Shown: piece by piece, positions 31,569 to 41,890 of the stretch
Numbering within the stretch: the stretch's first letter is position 1
How the letters are laid out: each line of letters starts with the position of its first letter
NCBI GenBank assembly: GCA_025024175.1
Contig: QCXZ01000064.1
Location: forward strand, 21,262,286-21,326,285
DNA: 64,000 nt
Reading direction: 5' to 3'
Source of the DNA: Rhyzopertha dominica
Taxonomy: Eukaryota; Arthropoda; Insecta; Coleoptera; Bostrichidae
The notes under the pieces: model-generated
The model's input: only the letters and a program-made list of their open reading frames with translations
The model's database searches: none
What the model was told of the DNA's origin: nothing
Program-made: the position numbers and the translations under genes

Positions 31569-32030
31569 AGTTACAAGTATCAAGACATGGGAGTCTACAG
31601 ATAACAGAGTTCCACCGCAACGCGATGCCGCAGCAGCTGCATCAAATGCTGATCCAGCAAACACCGACTTCGCTCATTTTTAACTTGTAATAATTAGTCT
31701 CTTACTTGTATTCGTTGAATAAAGTTCTGTATTCGTAATTCAGAATATTTTTAAGAATCGTCTTTTCCGACGTCGAAACGAAAATACCGCATCGTCTCGT
31801 AATCGTAGACCGCTTATATAACGGCACCGCAATATTACATAGCGTAGCTTGGCTGAGGCTTATATAAGAGGGGGTCCCGTTGCCTTATACTGTACTAGGT
31901 TTGCTGATTTTAGAAATAAATTGTGTTTTAGGTTATTGTTGGTTTTTCTGCTCAGCACCTCCGCACCCCGTTACCATGTTTTTTCAGCTTGCGACATCCG
32001 TCCTCGGGGATGTTCCCTGGAGTACCGATC
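31569..32030 (+). repeat. LTR-like segment (unit 1), truncated by duplication boundary
   Basis: Begins AGTTAC after a purine-rich tract (AAAGCCGGAGG) just after env. It contains AATAAAG (31719) and two TATATAA-type motifs (about 31814 and 31860). The copy is cut at 32030; the longer version is at 37659-38200. Confidence 0.45.
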
Positions 32031-32495
32031 TCCAGAAGACGGCTAAATAATCCAAATCAGATCGTTTCGCGGTTTAAAAAAATAAAAAATATTTTAACCA
32101 AACATATTCAGTGTTGCTTTTGACAATGTAGTGGATGAATTGTTTTCAAACACATATTCTATTTCGTTTCCTTGTAAAGAACACGAAGCAAAGATACTTT
32201 CAAAATTTTGTTTATTGTTATATTATAATGAGAATTAAATAGTACTATAAGCACAATGACAGAGATACTGATAAATCAAGTGCAAGAAAGAAGAGGGAAT
32301 CTAAGTTACAGTTTTATTTTAATTTTTAGATCTCCTTGTATGTGTATTTTGAATAAACGTTGACTGCAGAAGCACCACTTTTTATTTTTTAACACTCTTA
32401 TTTGATACACTGCTGAAGTTTAGTGTGAAATAAGTATTACCCTCATAATATAAGAAATATATAGAATAGTCATATTTCTGTACTTCATTTTACTT

Positions 32496-33325
32496 CCACA
32501 TCCAACGGATGGGCAGTATTGTATCGCGAAATAAATTTTCAAAAATTTTTTACTTGCTCAATCGCTTTAAAATGCTCGAAAACGTCCAAAAGCAAAATTT
32601 GAGCAAATATTTTGTGTTTGTATGTCCGTCTGTGTGTAGACACTATAACTTTCGAAAGACTTGAACTTGAAATTTGGCATACGTGTAAATCTCAACTACC
32701 CAAAGCAATATGTTGTTTTGGGGTGAGTAGGGTATAGGGCCCCCTTCCCTAAAATTGTGTGGTAACTACCCTTTTTGCAAACTTTTACTTTTTGCCTTTT
32801 AGTACGTGATTAGTAGTATAATTGCGAGTATTATTAGTCCCTATAAATTTTCGGTGCAGCAAATTGTTTAGAAGAAAAAAACGGTCATTTGAAAAACCTG
32901 TTTTACCCAAATATCTCAGAAAATACTTAATATATTCAAATATGAAAATACTATCCGATAGGAAATAAAATTTCTCACAAAAGAAGTTTAAAAATGTATC
33001 CAAAATTTTGACATTTTCGAAATATTACCAAAAAAAATGAATTTTGAACCTTATCCACACAACTTTTTTTAAATTTTGCTACTAGATAGAAAATTAAATT
33101 TAATAATTTTCGAGTTATTTAGAAAAAAACGATTTTGCATATTTATAGATTTTTGCTATCACGAGAACCGTTTGTGGTAGAAAAAAAGTGTCTAGAGATA
33201 AAAAATGCTCAAAACCTCATTATTGATGGTATAATAGAAGAAATAAAAGCGTAAATATCATTTTGACAACTTGATCTGGAAGTGTTGATTCAATTTGCAG
33301 CGGATTTTCATTATCTGACGCAAAT
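32496..33325 (+). repeat. Dispersed repeat R, long copy (unit 2)
   Basis: Duplicate of 26406-27235 carried within the second tandem unit. Confidence 0.85.
32785..33003 (-). other. Chance frame within repeat R
   Basis: A 72-codon minus-strand frame present in both R copies (also 26695-26913). It is rich in Phe/Leu/Asn from AT-rich DNA and has no domain. Listed only so that it is not mistaken for a gene. Confidence 0.15.
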
Positions 33326-33699
33326 CTGTTCTAAAATTGTTGCACAAGTAACAACAGAATCTTCTCATTTCCACACTTTTTGAAAGATAAATGAACCATC
33401 GCTATTCGCTTAGGTAATTTTGGGAATCAAATTGATATTATGAACACAGCGTGTGCTGTACAGTAGCCCTATGCAAAGCGGAGCGATTCCCACTATGCTC
33501 TATCTCTCTCTAACATGACTGGCTACTGAATCGGCCCGCTCCACACGGTATCGTGCGTATACCTCTCTATCTACTACCGTGGTATCGACCATTGATGGCG
33601 CGTCTCACAAACGGCAACAGCGCAGCCGTTGAACAATGTGCGGATGTTGGGGGGAAACGTGATCGGGAAGCTGTAGCTGACGCCGCACTCCACGCGGAC

Positions 33700-35709
33700 C
33701 AGTGTTGCCATTTGTAACATAATTATCAAATTATAACATAAATTTTGCATAAAATGATATTAAAAAATAATATGTAACATAATTGATAATTGTAACATAA
33801 TTTCTATATTATTTAAAAATTACTAATTTAACCCTTAATGGCCGGTTGCACAGTTCACTTAAACCTGGTTCAAGCTGAAATTTGACGTTTACGCAGTGCT
33901 TTAAACGTCAAAAGCCAAGTTAAATTGAACGGTGCAACTGGCCATTAGACAACCAACATAACACAGGTAGCGGACGGGTTGCCGGTTGCCGGCCATAGCG
34001 TTTGTGTTTTTAGTATGTATTTTGTGTTATTTATTGTTTTATTCTATAATGGCAAGTACAAGTAAAGCCAACCTTAAGAGGCAACAACCAATTTTTTTAA
34101 TTTAGTACAATGTTTTCTAATCAGAACCCAGAAGAAGCAAATATAGGTGCAACGGCCGAAGTTCTTTCCAACAAAGTAATGAGTTTATTTGAATCTGTAA
34201 ATATACCTTTTGAAAACATAATAGGTTTTGGGTCTGATGGTTGTAACACTATGTTTGGTGTTAATAACTCGGTAGTAAGTCGGTTAAAGGAAAATCTACC
34301 TGGCATTATAGTACAAAAATGCATTTGCCACTCTTTGCACCTTTGTGCCAGCGAGGCTTGTAAAGTTTTGCCACATCACTGCCAGGATTTGGCTAGAAAC
34401 ATTTTTGGCTATTTTAAAAACAGCTCTAAACGGCAGGCACAATTTACAGAGTTCCAAATATTTTGCAATGTAGAGCCACATAAAATATTACGACCATCAC
34501 AAACAAGATGGCTCTTGTTACTTATGGTAGTAGAGAGGATAATTGAACAATGGCATCCTCTTCAGCTGTATTTTGTCAGGGAATGGACTGAACATAGGTT
34601 GCAATCATCAGAAGTTGCGGCAAATAGGCTAAATGATGTAGCAACTGAACTTTTTTATTTATTTCTTCAATGGGTACTACCAAAATTCGTAAAACTTAAT
34701 GAATACTTCCAAAGTGAACGCGTCATAATTGCACATGTTTATGATGTTATTTGTGATACATATAAAGAAATTTTGCTTTCCTATTTACAACCAAGCTATG
34801 TTCATAAAACCGAAATAGGTGAAATTAATCCTAATGAGGTTAATCAGTTCATCGATTTGAGACATATTTGCTTTGGTGTTCGCGTCTTTCAGAACATTGA
34901 TAAATTAAACCAAAAAGAAAAGGAAGACTTTTACATTCGATGTCGCCAGTTTTTAATTGTTTCAGCAAATGAAATTAAAAAGAGATTTGATTTTAAAGAC
35001 AATATTTTGTCAAAAATAACAATATTTGAAAGAGGATATTCTAAGCCAAAACCTTTATCTATTTTTCCTTTAATTGAATTACTTCCTAGAATTGTAGATC
35101 CACAAAATATTGAACTTATACAAAAAATTGATGATCAGTGGCGGCTTTATTGTCAGTCTGAATTAAAGATAAATGAGGACATAGAAGAATCTTCAATTGA
35201 TAAATACTGGCACAAAATCTCCCAAATTCAGAACATGTCTGATATTTACATGTTTAAAGAATTAGGAAACTTTATACTAGATCTGTTGGTAATTCCACAT
35301 TCTAATGCTGCCTGTGAGAGAATATTTTCAAAAGTAAATTTAATTAAAACAGACGTTAGAAATCGATTGTGTAGTGATACAGTTAATTCACTTTTATTAG
35401 CTTCTCAAAGTATAAACGGTGAATGTTATAACTTTAAAGTTACCGAGACAATGATTAATTCAATAACGTCATATAAACATACCAAAGATGACAATATTGA
35501 TATTAAATTCGATTTTGAATAATTTTGTTTCTGTTTTTTTTATGTGTTTCTGTTTGTTTGTGTTTAGGTTTTTTTTCTTAATAAATACATTAAATGCTTA
35601 TTTTTGTTTCATTTTAATTAATCATCTAGTTGTAACATAATTTTCAAGAAAAATTGATAATTTTGGCAACACTGTGCCATAATCCCTAGATCACCTTGTG
35701 GCATCACTG
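33700..35709 (+). mobile_element. hAT transposon (unit 2)
   Basis: Exact counterpart of 27610-29619, including its ACGCGGAC flanks and internal MITE (33836-33947). It arose with the segmental duplication, not by a second insertion, because the flanking sequence is also copied. Confidence 0.93.
34110..35522 (+). CDS. hAT transposase, N-terminally truncated (unit 2)
   Basis: The predicted 470-residue protein is identical to the one at 28020-29432. It keeps the CxxH core region and the hAT-C dimerisation domain and lacks the first catalytic segment. The absence of any difference means that the duplication is very recent or that the assembly repeats one locus. Confidence 0.85.
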   Translation: MFSNQNPEEANIGATAEVLSNKVMSLFESVNIPFENIIGFGSDGCNTMFGVNNSVVSRLKENLPGIIVQKCICHSLHLCASEACKVLPHHCQDLARNIFGYFKNSSKRQAQFTEFQIFCNVEPHKILRPSQTRWLLLLMVVERIIEQWHPLQLYFVREWTEHRLQSSEVAANRLNDVATELFYLFLQWVLPKFVKLNEYFQSERVIIAHVYDVICDTYKEILLSYLQPSYVHKTEIGEINPNEVNQFIDLRHICFGVRVFQNIDKLNQKEKEDFYIRCRQFLIVSANEIKKRFDFKDNILSKITIFERGYSKPKPLSIFPLIELLPRIVDPQNIELIQKIDDQWRLYCQSELKINEDIEESSIDKYWHKISQIQNMSDIYMFKELGNFILDLLVIPHSNAACERIFSKVNLIKTDVRNRLCSDTVNSLLLASQSINGECYNFKVTETMINSITSYKHTKDDNIDIKFDFE

Positions 35710-36049
35710 ACGCGGACTTAGTATCGGAACGTTCTCGTGCGACGGACGTTGATAGCACCGCTCAAATTTGCTCGAGTGACGCTATTACAGTCTGCAGACC
35801 GACCACGTCTCGTGTTCAATAATAATTCTAGTCTCATACAGCGCTTCATTGAAGGTGGGTGCAAGCTGTTTTTGTACTATGATATCAGGGATGGGTAGAT
35901 AAAAGTATGCTGTAATTTGCATGTATCAACAATGTAAATGGGGATTTTGTTACAGTAACAAATTACGACTTGTAAATTATAAACAACAAATTTCAAAAAC
36001 ATACGATATACAAATAATGGTTTACTTTACATGCATATTTTGCTTTTAG

Positions 36050-36880
36050 CTTGTCGACATTTCAAATCATGGATGCCATAAATCTATCATTTCTCCGATA
36101 AAGAGGAATCTGCTACGTTTTAACGAACCTTTAGATATTGAACCTCTAAATTTAATAGATGTTAATTTCGTTGAAAAAATGGATACAAATGAACCTTTGG
36201 GTGTAGCACAAGATAACTTGCTCAAATAAAATTTAAAAAACTTAAGATTGCAACAAGGAAAACGACGCGATTCGAAAACTTTGCCTTGAGTATAGAGATA
36301 TTTTTTATTGTGAGAAAGTACCGTTAACGTTTACGAATAAAAGCACCCACAAAAATAACTTAAAGGATGAATCACCCATTTTCACAAAATCTTACCGATA
36401 CCCGGATATTCATAAGCATGAAGTAAAATCTCAAATTTCAAAAATGTTAGAACAAGGAATTATTCAGAACAGTACATCTCCTTGGTCAAGTCCGATTTGG
36501 ATTGTACCGAAGAAGACGGACGCGCCTGGTCGGAAAAATGGTGGTTAGTTATTGATTATCGGAAGCTCAATGAGCGTACGAGCGATGATCGATACCCTCG
36601 TCCAAATATAACAGAAATTTTGGATAAACTTGGAAAGGCCAATTATTTTTCGACGCTAGATTTAGCTAGCGGATTTCACCAAATTGAAGTAGATCCCCGC
36701 GACATTCAAAAAACAGTTTTTTTTTGTAGAAGGAGGACTTTACGAATTCTGCAGGATGCCTGTTGGGCTTAAGAACGCCCCCGCAACTTTCCAGAGTTAT
36801 GGACAATATCCTTAGAGGGCTCCAAAACGAAACTTGTCTCGTTTACTTAGACGACATCATCATTTTTGGTACATCACTGT
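36050..36880 (+). pseudogene. Ty3/gypsy-type Pol fragment with RT (unit 2)
   Basis: Duplicate of 29960-30790 with the same frameshifts and the same end point just after the YLDD motif (about 36840-36880). It is therefore a copy of an already defective provirus. Confidence 0.82.
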
Positions 36881-36889
36881 AAGAATTCC

Positions 36890-37649
36890 TTCCTCAAAAT
36901 ACCTAATTTCCAATGAGCACTCTTACGCCTTCATGGACGCAAGATGTAATGAAGTAATCTCAGAAAAAATTATTTGTTTCGACGTAAACCCAGCCAAAAT
37001 TACGAACAACGCCCCATGCGAAATTCAAATGCTGCAGTATTCAAGAAAAATAACCAATTGTATGCAAGTTCCAGTCAAATTAGATGGCATCAAGACTCAA
37101 ACACTTGAGAGGAACGAGTGGATCATCGTGACCCCCCAAATTTCAGTTGTGATTCAGAAATGTGAACAGAGTGAGGAAAACATTCCGCTAAATGGTAGTT
37201 ATGTGCTTGAACTAAACAATGAGTGCGAAGTGAGACTAGAAGATCTTACTTTAAGAACGTTTCAAAACTTTAAACCAAAATTTAAGAAGCTTGAATTACC
37301 ACATTTAGCCGTATCATTTAAGAAACATATGGATGAAACAAACTTTGAACCGCTAAAAATTGAACATGTTAATTTAGATGATGTTAATAGTATTAGAAGT
37401 ATGTTAAAAGAGCAAAAAGAAAAATTAACTAAAATTAATGACTTTCCTGTAAGCTTCAATCAAGCGAATGTAAACATAATTATCTTGTATGTTCTGTTTA
37501 TATTCATAACTGCATATGTATTTTGTATTTGTTATAAACGAAATTCTAACTTGTTTAGGTGCCTGCCAAATAGGAAAAATATGAATCAACAGTCCACAGC
37601 CGATGACAGGTTATCGAACTCCGTGGTCAACCCCGTAGTTCTCAACTAA
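36890..37649 (+). pseudogene. Env-like glycoprotein C-terminal half (unit 2)
   Basis: Duplicate of 30800-31559. The predicted protein is identical, including the membrane segment at about 37481-37540 and the stop at 37647-37649. The N-terminal half is absent, as in unit 1. Confidence 0.72.
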
Positions 37650-37658
37650 AGCCGGAGG

Positions 37659-38200
37659 AGTTACAAGTATCAAGACATGGGAGTCTACAGATAACAGAGT
37701 TCCACCGCAACGCGATGCCGCAGCAGCTGCATCAAATGCTGATCCAGCAAACACCGACTTCGCTCATTTTTAACTTGTAATAATTAGTCTCTTACTTGTA
37801 TTCGTTGAATAAAGTTCTGTATTCGTAATTCAGAATATTTTTAAGAATCGTCTTTTCCGACGTCGAAACGAAAATACCGCATCGTCTCGTAATCGTAGAC
37901 CGCTTATATAACGGCACCGCAATATTACATAGCGTAGCTTGGCTGAGGCTTATATAAGAGGGGGTCCCGTTGCCTTATACTGTACTAGGTTTGCTGATTT
38001 TAGAAATAAATTGTGTTTTAGGTTATTGTTGGTTTTTCTGCTCAGCACCTCCGCACCCCGTTACCATGTTTTTTCAGCTTGCGACATCCGTCCTCGGGGA
38101 TGTTCCCTGGAGTACCGATCTCCACTGTAGCTACCCTGGTCTGTGTACTAAAGGGGATAGTGCACAGTAATCTGAGGAGCATACCTTAGTATAATAAAAA
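37659..38200 (+). repeat. LTR-like segment (unit 2), longer version
   Basis: About 540 bp from AGTTAC (after a purine tract) to the base before a primer-binding-like site. TATATAA-type motifs lie near 37904 and 37950, and AATAAAG at 37809. The part after 38120 is present only here, because the duplication boundary lies inside the segment. The length is typical for gypsy-type LTRs. Without a second full LTR the limits are uncertain. Confidence 0.45.
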
Positions 38201-38201
38201 C

Positions 38202-38219
38202 TGGCGCCCGAGAAACCGT
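38202..38219 (+). promoter_or_regulatory. Possible tRNA-Lys-type primer-binding site
   Basis: TGGCGCCCGAGAAACCG: the first ten bases match the complement of a tRNA-Lys 3' end. The position directly after an LTR-like segment fits a retroelement internal start. No gag follows. Confidence 0.4.
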
Positions 38220-38330
38220 TTTGACGCCGAGCTTAGTGCTTACGTCACTATCGTACTGCTCATTACGTAACCGTCCGCCCTCCATTCCGAAGGCCCGTTC
38301 CACCGCACAACGAAAATGCGTCACAAAATT

Positions 38331-38712
38331 CTAGAGGGTTGAGATTTCGACATTACTTTATATTACTTTTTAGTTGTGAGTTGAGCTGTACCATCGCCAT
38401 TTTTGTATCGTCTTTTGTTGTATTAAAGCTTTAGCCAACTCTTGAATAATGCAAAGTTCTCTTCAGTTCTCAATATCTCGACTGGGTATGTTGATACAAA
38501 AAAACTTGTAGTAAAATTTTTATAGATATTTTTATTCCGAATTCAGTTTTATATCTCGAAAAAGCGAGTTATTGTGAGCTGAAGAATAAATGTTTCATTA
38601 TTCAAAAGTTGGCTATAGCTTTAAAACAAGAGACGATATAAAAATGTTGATGGTACAGCTCAACTCACAACAAAAAAGTAAAAATGTAAAAGTCGAAACC
38701 GCAACCCTCTAG
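38331..38712. repeat. Foldback/MITE-like inverted repeat
   Basis: Left arm 38331-38455 (CTAGAGGGTTGAGATTTCGAC ... GTGAGTTGAGCTGTACCATC ... GCTTTAGCCAACT). Right arm 38595-38712 is its inverse (AGTTGGCTATAGCTTTAA ... GATGGTACAGCTCAACTCAC ... AACCCTCTAG). It is followed by GGGACACCCTGTAC, a phrase common at ends of insect repetitive elements. No coding content. Confidence 0.75.
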
Positions 38713-38977
38713 TATTAATAGTTACCGAGATACCCTAAAATGGGACACCCTGTACACAATTCTTATAATATCAAAGGTATTAATTATATGTACTAAAATG
38801 GATTATTTTAAATACCAAACTTTTAACATAATTATTTACTGATACCATTTTTCTAAGTGTACTCAGTACATTTATATTATTCGTAAGTCTTTTGTTTGGA
38901 GCAGTTTTAAAATATTTATTTCATATTAGATATATTGTTATGTCATATTAGTGATGTGCAGACATGTAATAATTAGA

Positions 38978-40130
38978 CGGGAACACAACCACGACGTCGA
39001 TGCCATTGAAGTGGACGTTCTACGCTTCAAGCATGCTCTGAGGCGTCGAGCGGCCACATCAAACGCTGGCCTCTTCCTTCGCGGAGGAACAAGCTCGCGT
39101 TGTATATAACACTGCAGCTATGCTAAGGATTCCGGGGTATTTGGCGGTTGAAGCCCTTATGAGGAGGGCACGGCACCGCAGTCTTCAGGAGCAGCACATT
39201 GCGATAATGCATCCAAGGAACTTCTGGAAATACGTTTTTTGATACTATATAAGGCAGGCTTGGAGTTCCATCATGATCTTGCAACTTTTGAACTCGTAGG
39301 TATACAGACAAATAGGGAAAGGAGTTAGGTGTAGATGGTCGCCGCTTTTATCCCGGCATCGTAGGTGCCGCTCCACATCAAAGTGTGTACTTATTCTATA
39401 TCTCTAACTGTTGCGGAGGTTCAGCACACGCCTCGGAGAGAACGAACGAGCATTGCACTGCACGTTGATGAAACTTTTAAGGTTGTTCCTCGTGGCGCGT
39501 ACCAGCTTCTTTCATTACACCTTTTGTATGACGATTCGGTAAGATAAAGGGACACATACTTATAAGACTGTTAATATGCACTTCCATTTCAGTATTTACA
39601 TACAAATGAGTGCAAGGATGTGATGCCTGCAGGTATAAGAATAGAGTATGCCATGGCAGATTATGAGTCGGCGCTGTGTCGTGCAGTGGTCATCGTTTTT
39701 GGTGAGCTGCGTCTGAGGGACTGCTGGTTCCATTAGGCGAGGGCGGTTTACATGAAATGTAAATGGCATTATCAAAATAATTCCGTAAATGCACCATCGG
39801 CTCCTTGGAATGGTGATGGCACTTCCTCTATTGCTTAGCCATCATCTGGTAGCTGGATGGCAAGCTATCATGGAAATTTTTCTAAGAGACGATTATTAAA
39901 GTACAATAGATGCCATTAAGCGGTTTGGGAATTACTTAGAGCGACAGTGGGAACGATTGCAGATATCTGTGCACGGGAAAAACGTGCGCACCAACAACTC
40001 TGTAGAGTAGTTCTACAGTTCCCTCATGCAATTGGTAGGTCGGCAGTACCCCAATATGTGGTTGTTTGTAACAGCTCAAAGAAAAATGGAACACAGCAGG
40101 TCGTGTGATCTACCCGAGACTACGCATCGG
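38978..40130 (+). pseudogene. MULE transposase, decayed (copy 1)
   Basis: Mutator-like transposase. The end of a FLYWCH-type finger region (REHNHDVDAIEVDVLRF, about 38978) leads into the arginine-rich ALRRRAATSN and ALMRRARHRSLQ segments in shifted frames. The MULE core follows: IALHVDETFKVVPRGAYQLL (first Asp, about 39450-39510), LLYDDSV, MADYESALCRAVVIVFGEL (second Asp, about 39650-39705) and RDCWFH, where a TAG comes next. The end is YLERQWERLQ ... RTNNSVE and LVGRQYPNMWLF. A possible 55-bp intron (39539-39593, GTAAGA..TTCAG) lies in the core. At least three lesions make it non-functional. Confidence 0.78.
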
Positions 40131-40219
40131 TGTGCAGCTGCCCAGACGATCTAGAACTGTTTATTTTATTTAAATGCAAACAGAAACCAAACTAAGGAAG
40201 ACGCAAATCTCGAAGTACT

Positions 40220-40535
40220 TTGTTTCGATATGGAAAAAACTCCCCTGCTGCTACTTCAGATTGCGAAGGGCTACCAGCAGAGCTAAAGCTCTATCTAAAC
40301 CAATCCATTACAGCCAAGAAATATCGATCCAATAAAGTATTGGTTTGAAAGTAAATTTGCGTATTCAGCTATGTTCCGTGTGGCCATTAAATTTCTGACC
40401 ATGATAGCAACATCTGTTGCGTTAGAGAGACTTGTATCAACACTAAACAATGTCTGTTCACATGAAAGAAGTCGCTTAACACCTACACATACCAATAAAA
40501 TAGTATTTTTGAATTCTCTTGATGCAGTTTACTAG
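40220..40535 (+). pseudogene. hAT C-terminal dimerisation fragment
   Basis: On the plus strand from about 40318 the frame reads IDPIKYWFESKFAYSAMFRVA, then LTMIATSVALERLVSTLNNV, RSRLTPTHTNKIVFLNS, ending at TAG 40533-40535. This is the hAT-C domain (normally ATS.ASER.FS). The preceding LPAELKLYLNQ is in another frame. It abuts the MULE pseudogene with no recognisable boundary, so the two are a mosaic of unrelated elements. Confidence 0.75.
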
Positions 40536-40539
40536 GATT

Positions 40540-41135
40540 TATAAAAATGTATGTGGTGCAATCTACCAATTATGTAGCTTTCTACTGTAATAAAACTGTT
40601 GCCTTTTACCTTGTTTTTTTTTGTTCAAACTGGCGTGAAAACGCATAATTCCAAAATAACAGATTAATGCAATAACCGGTTATTTAATACCCAGTTAGGC
40701 ATTCCAACGAACTGTCAAAACGAAATCCAACATGGCCGTAGTAGACAACCATATGTTATGCCATTAGAGCAAACAGCTTTATGATTGAAAAGTGCCACGC
40801 TTTGTGTTTTTGTAAAGTTGTGAAGTTCTTTTTGTGTTTTTTTTTTTAAATATTGTTAGTGTTTTTTTAAATAAAAATGCCAAAAACGCCAGTGGTCGAA
40901 GTCACAAAGATGACGTAAAATTTTATTCAGTTTTTGCTGTTTTAAAACATAAATTTGTCACGGACAAAAATGAATTATCGGAGAGGCGTAGGGTCCTATG
41001 GATTTGCTGCAATTAAGAGACGGATATGGCACTATCAAAAAGTGTTTGCCCACAGCACGTGGTTTGGAATGGCTAGTTGATTTAATCAGGTTAAAGTTAA
41101 TTTGTAAATAACCGATTTACCAATAACCGCTTATT
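40540..41135. other. No recognised gene
   Basis: AT-rich. AATAACCG-type motifs recur at 40672, 41117 and 41128, next to the R copy. A 60-codon frame at 40834-41016 has no motif. Confidence 0.35.
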
Positions 41136-41890
41136 ACTTCCACATCCACCGGATGGGAAGTATTATATCGCGAAAAAATTTTCAAAAATTTTTATTTGCT
41201 CATTCGCTTTAAAATGGCAGAAAACGCAAAAAAAACAAAATTTCAGCAAAAAAAATTCTTGTCTGTGTGTCTGTGGTTTTGTTTCTATACACGATAACTT
41301 TCGAAAGACTTAATGCATGAATTTGAAATCTGGCAAACGTATAAATCCCAACTACCCAAAGCGACCTATTGTTTGTGGGTTAAGTACGGTATTGGGAAGG
41401 GAGCAAATTTGGGGGGTAACTACCCTTTTTGCAAATTTTTATTTTTTATATTTTTTTCGTTTTAGTATGTGATTAGAAGTGTAACTGCGAGTATTATTCG
41501 CTCTTATAAATTTTCGGTGCAGCAAACTGTTTAGAAGATAGCAAAAAGCGTCACTTAAAGAAAATTGTTTTTCCTAAATATCTCCGAATATATTTAATAT
41601 ATTAAAAAATTAAGATGCCATGAGATAGGAAATAAAATTTCTCACAAGTGTTTTAGAAAACTCTTGTAATTTTTTTGTTAAGTTAGTAATTTTCGAGTTA
41701 TTTGGAAAAAACCGATTTCAAAATTTATATATTTTTGCTAATATCGCGATGACTTTGTCTTAGAAAAAATGTGTAGAGAGACAAAATGCTCAAAATCTGA
41801 TTTCTAATCGTATAGTATAAGAAATAAAAACGTAAATGTCATTTTGACAATTGGATGTGGAAGTATTGATTCAATTTGCAGCGTTTTTTT
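41136..41890 (+). repeat. Dispersed repeat R, long copy
   Basis: Starts ACTTCCACATCCACCGGATGGGAAG. Near its right end an inverted TGGATGTGGAAGT (41852-41864) pairs with the start as a 13-bp inverted repeat. Then comes ATTGATTCAATTTGCAGCG, as in the copy at 27.2 kb. Internal landmarks are the same as in other copies. Non-coding. Confidence 0.85.

Larger units (their letters stand above)
25941..32030 (+). repeat. Tandem duplication, unit 1 (6,090 bp)
   Basis: Every feature here recurs exactly 6,090 bp to the right, and all translated frames compared are identical. It starts at TCCAGAAGACGG after CAAA, and ends at AGTACCGATC followed by TCCAGAAGAC of unit 2. Confidence 0.95.
32031..38120 (+). 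repeat. Tandem duplication, unit 2 (6,090 bp)
   Basis: Second unit, directly adjacent. Its right boundary reads AGTACCGATC|TCCACTGTAGC. TCCA is therefore shared by the left (caaaTCCAgaag), middle and right boundaries as 4-bp microhomology. Confidence 0.95.

Noticed and set aside
31849..32046. A 65-codon protein at the end of each tandem unit
   Set aside because: It lies in the LTR-like region, its C-terminus changes at the duplication boundary, and no motif is present.
25941..38120. Two independent insertions of the same hAT and provirus
   Set aside because: The target duplications and surrounding unrelated sequence are copied too, at a constant 6,090-bp offset, so it is one segmental duplication.
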